Of a stretch of DNA of 64,000 nt, positions 58,874 through 64,000 are shown one piece after another. The position numbers and the translations under genes are program-made. This stretch comes from Allodiplogaster sudhausi (Eukaryota > Nematoda > Chromadorea > Rhabditida > Diplogasteridae), in assembly GCA_945643635.1 (NCBI GenBank), contig CALZFC010000045.1, positions 1,244,001 to 1,308,000 on the forward strand, written 5' to 3'. The notes below the pieces were generated by a model, which was given only the letters and a program-made list of their open reading frames with translations, did no database searches and was not told the origin of the DNA. Numbering within the stretch: position 1 is the first letter of the stretch; every line of letters starts with the position of its first letter.

Positions 58874-60727
58874 ATGCTTTCCCGGCATCGTCCCAGTCTT
58901 CTGTCCACTCTCCAAATGACTTGCCTCGTTCCTGCGCTGTACAAACGGCGTAGAGGGCCAGCCATCGCTGCGCTCCCTTCCACCCTCGCTGTCCCCGGCT
59001 TCTCCTCCTCCGCTCTCAGCCAAGCATCCCGTAGATCAAGAAGCTCTTTTGAATTGTCTTCCTCTGATGACGACGATGACGAATCTGTCTGTTCTCCTCA
59101 GCTCGTTCCTCGTGTCTACGTCGCACTCGAGTATGTCGCCGGCGAGAAAGCATTTAACTTCTACGTCAAGAAGGTTGGACGAGATAAGATTGACCAGAAT
59201 TACCGTATCTTGATTAGATGGTTGACACACCGCACTACATTCCTGGCCGGAAGCGGTGGTCGCGCGCCCGCATGCACATTGTCAAGGATATCGCGCGCAC
59301 CAACTGGATGGGCCGGCCAAGGGTCGTCTCCGAGTCGGTTTGTTCGAGTTTATTCAATATCTATGTATGTAATATATCTTTTATCTTAATATATTAATTA
59401 ATTATTTAAATAGTATGTATTTGATATTCTGTTTCGTGGTAGGACGTGGCGGAGCGCGATTCGCCCGTGTTCCGCACTCTCGCCGTGCGTCGATGTCCCG
59501 AGACGATCTTCAACGAGTTCTTCACGGCCCGTCTCGATCCCGAGCACTTCCATCGCACTCTGCTTCGCATTCAGCTGTGCGACGTGGACGAGAGGGATGA
59601 GGAGGCATGTTCGTCTTGCACGTTCATCGCCAGATATGCGAAGAGATCTAAAATTATTATTTATCAACATTGCACAAAACAGAGATAGGAAAGAAATGGA
59701 AAAAGAGCATGTAATTTAATTAATATAAAGCTATCGATGTATATCTCGCAGATTGTGATTGCTGAATCCGACTACTGGATCGATTCGAATCCGATCACGC
59801 GATTCAGCGAATTCGCATTGCCGATGACGTCGGCAAAACCGGTGTCTCATCACAGTTAATCAATCGCATATGCAATCATTTTTTTTATTGAATGCATTCT
59901 TTTCTTGTAAATAGTAACAGCTATCTATCAATGATGTGGTATTTACTAGTAGAATTAACGTATTGAAAAGAGAGAAAGCATTGATTTTAACAAGGACCTC
60001 GGTGAACTCGAGGTCACTCTCACTCATCAGCCGACCGCGCAGCGAATCGTCGTTTCTGGCGTGCGCGCTACGAATCTCCGCTTCGACGATGAGGCTATCG
60101 GTTCTATTTTATTATTGTTTATTTTATTATCGCTTCATTTTAGCATCTTCTTATGGTAATGAGTAATGTATTTTAAAGTAGATTTTAGGCATTCACATTC
60201 GAGGCATTCTCTACATTCGCGGCAAGCAATTCGAGATTGAGAAGAGTGACGAAGTCACAAAGTTCAATGAGGTTCAAAACTCCCTATGTCGCTTTATTTT
60301 ATTAATTTTAAATCAATAATTTTTCTTCAATCAATACATATTGAATGACAGGAATGCGTCGATTTCTCAAAGGGCAAGCTCGTCTTCGACATCAAGCGAG
60401 AGGATCTCATGGACGGCACACTCGCGCTGTCGCTCATTGAACGAACTCCGTTGAGGTTCTTTATCTTTTTCTCTCTCTTGTTATCTCTTCTCTCTCTCTT
60501 ATAATCTTTTCTCTCTATATCCTATTATCTTCTTTCTCTCTCCTTTATATCTCTCCTACTCTTTGCTCGCATTCATCCCACTTCACCCTCTCCTCAGGAA
60601 GCAGAAGATCGGCGAGGTGTGCCTCTCCTACCGTAACCTGTCGTGTGACCGTCTCCACTGGCTGAAGATGCTTCGCCATGCACGTGAACGCGTGACGGAA
60701 GTGCACAAGCTGGCGCCTGCCGTCTGA
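58874..60727 (+). CDS. Synaptotagmin-like protein with two C2 domains
   Basis: Exons: 58874-~59207, an unresolved part to about 59330, 59444-59602, 59751-~59838, ~59986-60102, 60189-60270, 60352-60454 and 60598-60727. A Ser-rich N-terminus and SSSDDDDDES precede the first C2 (VPRVYVALEYVAGEKAFNFY; later RTLLRIQLCDVDERDEE). The second C2 runs from LGELEVTLTHQPTAQRIVVS through KGKLVFDIKREDLMDGTLAL to HWLKMLRHARERVTEVHKL, the counterpart of the HW..ML.NPR.P...WH.L tail of synaptotagmin C2B. Few Ca2+-ligand Asp residues are kept, so Ca2+-independent lipid or protein binding is likely. No transmembrane segment is visible. Near 59208-59221 the first C2 changes frame without a usable intron. One donor (GAG|GCATGT) may be of GC type. 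Confidence 0.7.
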
Positions 60728-60830
60728 CCACAAGAATACGTCTAATCAACTCAACAGAAAAACAAGCCATAAAATGGTCTGCTTTCCCAAGAACCAAAAC
60801 CCCACCCCTGACCACCTACTGCAATTTATT

Positions 60831-60836
60831 AATAAA
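60831..60836 (+). terminator. Poly(A) signal AATAAA
   Basis: Canonical AATAAA about 100 bp after the stop codon of the double-C2 gene, a fitting distance for 3' end formation. Confidence 0.6.
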
Positions 60837-61327
60837 GTGCCCATTCAAGTTGTGTGCAATGACTGTGCTGCACTTATTGATAGGCAGCATTATGAAATTG
60901 ACAAAGAAGGGCTGGCAAACGTGTCAGCCTCCAATTACAGATAAAGGTTTAAAAAATAATTCAGAATCATTTCCGCACGTCCACACATACACTATAAGAA
61001 AGCAAGAAAGAGGCTGAAAGAAAGCATTATCGCAAGAAGACACAGGTAGTTATTCAAAGAAAATCTAATGTTAGTGATTAAACAAAAAAATATTAAGGCG
61101 AGGGAACCCATCTGGTCAAGGAATTTCATCCGCAAGACTGAGAAGTCTGTAAACTTTTATTACATTCACCTTGAAGATGTGCACGTTGACGGAAATAATG
61201 AAAACTGCGCAACTATATATACACTTATACATTATGAAAGAATCTAGGATAAGCTGTTTATTGGGGGATGCAGTGAAAAATGCAACAGCATAACCCAGAA
61301 ACACAGCGCTTTGCTTGCTAAGAAAGG

Positions 61328-61363
61328 TGCCAGAAAACGTCTGCATGCAGACGTTTTCTGGCA
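61328..61363. repeat. Perfect 36-bp palindrome without spacer
   Basis: TGCCAGAAAACGTCTGCA is followed directly by its exact reverse complement TGCAGACGTTTTCTGGCA. Confidence 0.95.
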
Positions 61364-62569
61364 ACAGTCCGAGGGCGCAACCAGAGATCGTAAGAGGAAC
61401 GCATAGATGGGAAAGAAGGCTGATGGTGCACACGCATCTCTTTCGTGCCAACTTATACATTACATACATTTTCTTTTTATGAAAGCCCACACCGATTGTG
61501 AAACAAAGCCATATATTCGCTCACGGAAAGCTACTCACTTTTTCAATGATAAAGATAAAGGATTCCAAATGTAAGATTCCAAGAGCGAGAATTCGGGATC
61601 ACTTTCGGCCCAGCTGGTGCAAGTTTCTGTTTGCAAATCCAGACAATGGAAGAAAAAAATTGTTTTCATACAATATTCTATTTGCGACAAATTCACCTGG
61701 CGCGGCAAGTTTTGGAAATATTTTTAGCGTCAAGGCTAGGTTTTTTTCTCATTCACTAGCCTGCTTCGCTAGTATGCATGGAAACGAGGACACAATGGCT
61801 GGAGATAGCAGATTCACTCTTTCCACTTGCTTTCTCTCTCTCTCTCACTCTCTCTCTCTCTTTCTCTCTCTCGCTCTCTTACACGCTCTCTCATTCCCCT
61901 CTATCTTCTCTCTCGCCTTTTCTCACTCTTTTCCACCTCCCCTTTTAATCTCTTCCTCACATTTCTATATCTCTTCCACTCCTCGCTCTCATCCTTTTTG
62001 TTTTTCCTCTTCCGCTCATCAACTCTACTTCTTCTTCTTCTTTATCCCTCTCTCACTCACTCCCTCTTTTTCGCTCTTTACCTCTCTAACACTCTCTATC
62101 TCTTTCTTTCAGGCTTCTCTTCAGACATTACTAGCTCTCGTTGTCAAAAGCCACGAGTTCCTTCCTGGCTTCCACGAGTTCTTTTACTTCTGAAACATCA
62201 TCTCAGAGATCTTGCTCACGGGCTTCCACCAATCACTGCAACACGTTCATCTGCAGAAGTGCTAACGCATACAAATACTTTCGCCTTAATCACTCGTTAG
62301 TAATTTGCTCACTTTTTTTTCCAAGCAATTTTTTTAATTAACGATCTCACTTGAGTTTTTTTTTTACGCGAATGTACAATGCCAGAAAATTTCTGGAATG
62401 GTTTTTTTTGACATCATATCCATTATATTCATTGCCAAGCAATCCCTTTACTCTCTGAACGGAAATATTTACAAATGAGCCGTGACTTTATTAATACGAG
62501 TATTTAATATCTTTGTATTCCTTTTCTCTATGCACCTCTTCTACTATGGCTCTATCTTCTCTCTCCCTT

Positions 62570-62610
<41 letters not shown>

Positions 62611-62640
62611 TCTGATTTGTCCCTGTCTATCAGCACTCTT

Positions 62641-62681
<41 letters not shown>

Positions 62682-62688
62682 TCCACAG
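62570..62688. repeat. CT microsatellites ending in a 3' splice signal
   Basis: Two CT runs (62573-62607 and 62647-62680) separated by unique sequence; the second leads into TTCCTCCACAG just before the ATG at 62690. Confidence 0.9.
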
Positions 62689-62689
62689 A

Positions 62690-63797
62690 ATGTCCGCCCC
62701 CTCCTCCTCCTCGCCCTCCTCCGCCTCTTCAACGGTCTCGTCTCCCTCGCTCTCCTCTGCCACGAACTCTGCGAAGGCTGGCACGCTCCATGACGAGCTT
62801 GCCGCGCGATTGCAGAACATTTATCGTACTGGTTAGAGAGCGAGAGAAAGAGAGGAGGGCGGGAGAGAGGGAGGGAGAGATAGAAAGAGCGACATAGAGA
62901 GAGATAATGAATGCCAGAGAGAGAGAGAGTGAGTGCGTCAGTGCAAGAGAGAGAAATTCTCAGCAGGGACAGGGAGAATACTGGCTGCCTTGCAGATCGC
63001 CGCTGCTGCTATGGCCAGCTCGGCACGACGAGCATCGGCCAACCATTCGCGCTCTTTCTGCGCAAGCGAAGACTCTCTGCAAAGTACACGGTGAGGGAAG
63101 GAGCATTCGTGCTTGAACAATCTTTGTTCTTGAACATTCATTGTTCGCACCGCTGCTACAATTAGCCAAGAATTCGCTTATGGAAGGAAAGTTTCAATTT
63201 CAAAGCTCATTGGCACGATTTCTTTCTCGTTCTCTTCAGATTTGCCTCGTTTTTGCCGACGAACGCAGCGTGCCGCGCATCACGACGCCATTGCGGGTAG
63301 GAATATTTATACATATAGTTTTTACTGTTTAATTTATGAATATTTATTAGATAAAAACTCAAATTTTATTCTCAAATAGGTCGAGCAGACGAAAATAGGA
63401 ATGAAAAAGCATTTTAATTATCCGGTGCGGTGACGTTCGCAGAGGGCGCTTCCCTGCTCTCTTCTCTCGCCGATCGCCTCACAAAGAAGCCGCTCTTTTC
63501 GCTCGCCCTCCAGCACAGGAAGGTAAGGAGAGTAAGGTAGAGAGAGAGAGAGAGTGGGAGGGAGAGAGAGAAATAGATAGAGAGTGAGAGATGGCGAAAG
63601 AGCGAGTGAGAAAGAAAAAATGACAGAAGGAATGTAGGGAGAAAAAAAGATAGAAGTGAGTTAGTCCAAGTTTTTCCTCGACAATCAATCTTTTCCTCTG
63701 CAGATTATGATTCCTTCGTCGCGCGCGTCTGTCTCTCTGCAGCGTCTTCCAGAAGATGTCCATCTTCCGAACAAGATTGATCAGTATCTTCAGAGGG
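62690..63797 (+). CDS. Unrecognised protein, 5' exons (gene continues past the window)
   Basis: Five exons join in frame: 62690-62831, 62996-63090, 63240-63296, 63445-63522 and 63704-63797. The N-terminus is Ser-rich (MSAPSSSSPSSASS), then KAGTLHDELAARLQNIYRT, YGQLGTTSIGQPFALFLRKR, ICLVFADERSVPRITTPLR, GASLLSSLADRLTKKPLFSL and SLQRLPEDVHLPNKIDQYLQ. The last exon ends in phase 1 at a GTCAGC donor near the right edge. CTCCACAG lies one base before the ATG after a CT tract, which fits a trans-splice site. I do not recognise the family. The first exon's frame is chosen because it is the only one starting with ATG after the splice signal, and all later phases then agree. Confidence 0.5.
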
Positions 63798-64000
63798 GTC
63801 AGCTTTACTCTTCTTTCATTGTGACTTTTACTTTACAACATAAAAAAAAGAACCTTTTTGTTGTTGCAAAAATTGCTATTCGATATGCACACTTTGTTTG
63901 TGTTGATTGAAGTAAAGGGAAGGAAGCGTTGATTCAGTGTTGATTTGAGGTGACGAAGTGTTCACTTTGTGTGCGACGGGCGGAGTGAGCTTCTTCCACT

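Larger units (their letters stand above)
60840..62689. other. Intergenic with CT tracts
   Basis: Spacer before the last gene. It contains a perfect 36-bp palindrome (61328-61363) and CT-rich tracts (61830-62115 and 62570-62688). Two long open frames (minus 61116-61490, plus 61498-62193) lack homology and are in part low complexity. Confidence 0.55.

Noticed and set aside
61116..61490. 124-codon minus-strand hydrophobic frame
   Set aside because: Crosses the 36-bp palindrome, no homology and no splice signals; probably chance in AT-rich DNA.
61498..62193. 231-codon plus-strand frame
   Set aside because: Second half is CT-repeat translation and the first half has no recognisable features.
1..64000. 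CRISPR arrays, bacterial operons or prophage
   Set aside because: The sequence is clearly eukaryotic (spliced genes, LINE, MITEs); the regular repeats seen are microsatellites or transposon ends.

Overview
The window is eukaryotic and most likely from a nematode. It has intron-rich genes with short introns, a large family of seven-pass receptors that look like nematode Srv/Srg serpentine chemoreceptors, 3' splice signals directly in front of start codons as expected for spliced-leader trans-splicing, long CT/GA microsatellites and many small DNA transposons. The species is not identified. All exon coordinates were worked out by eye and may be off by a few bases.

Layout. 0.1-2.5 kb: a terminal-inverted-repeat (TIR) element filled with microsatellites. 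3.5-42.5 kb: a chemoreceptor cluster of about eleven copies sharing one 7-exon plan. Copies from 3.5 to 25.0 kb read rightwards and copies from 25.7 to 42.5 kb read leftwards, so the cluster is two tandem arrays meeting tail to tail near 25.3 kb. Five copies look intact (7.2-8.9, 25.7-27.4, 31.8-34.2, 37.6-39.0 and 40.8-42.5 kb). The others carry stops, frameshifts, a lost exon or a LINE insertion, or are exon relics. Mobile DNA lies between and inside them: a 4.3 kb Tc1/mariner-type element carrying pieces of an Argonaute gene and a CDC34/UBE2R-type ubiquitin-conjugating-enzyme gene (11.2-15.5 kb), a nearly full-length LINE (18.4-21.9 kb), hAT-type MITEs and TTAA-flanked MITEs.

44-64 kb is single-copy gene territory. 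It holds three tandem paralogues built from a GYF domain, a coiled coil and a C2H2 finger (44.0-53.2 kb; the third has a different N-terminal half), the glutamate-cysteine ligase modifier subunit (53.8-56.9 kb, minus strand), a synaptotagmin-like double-C2 protein (58.9-60.7 kb) and the 5' exons of an unrecognised gene (62.7 kb to the right edge).

The main points of interest are the repeated use of a GC-AG intron at one position in the receptor family, the gene-fragment-carrying element with nested inverted repeats, the chimeric third GYF/zinc-finger paralogue, and the LINE that splits a receptor exon.
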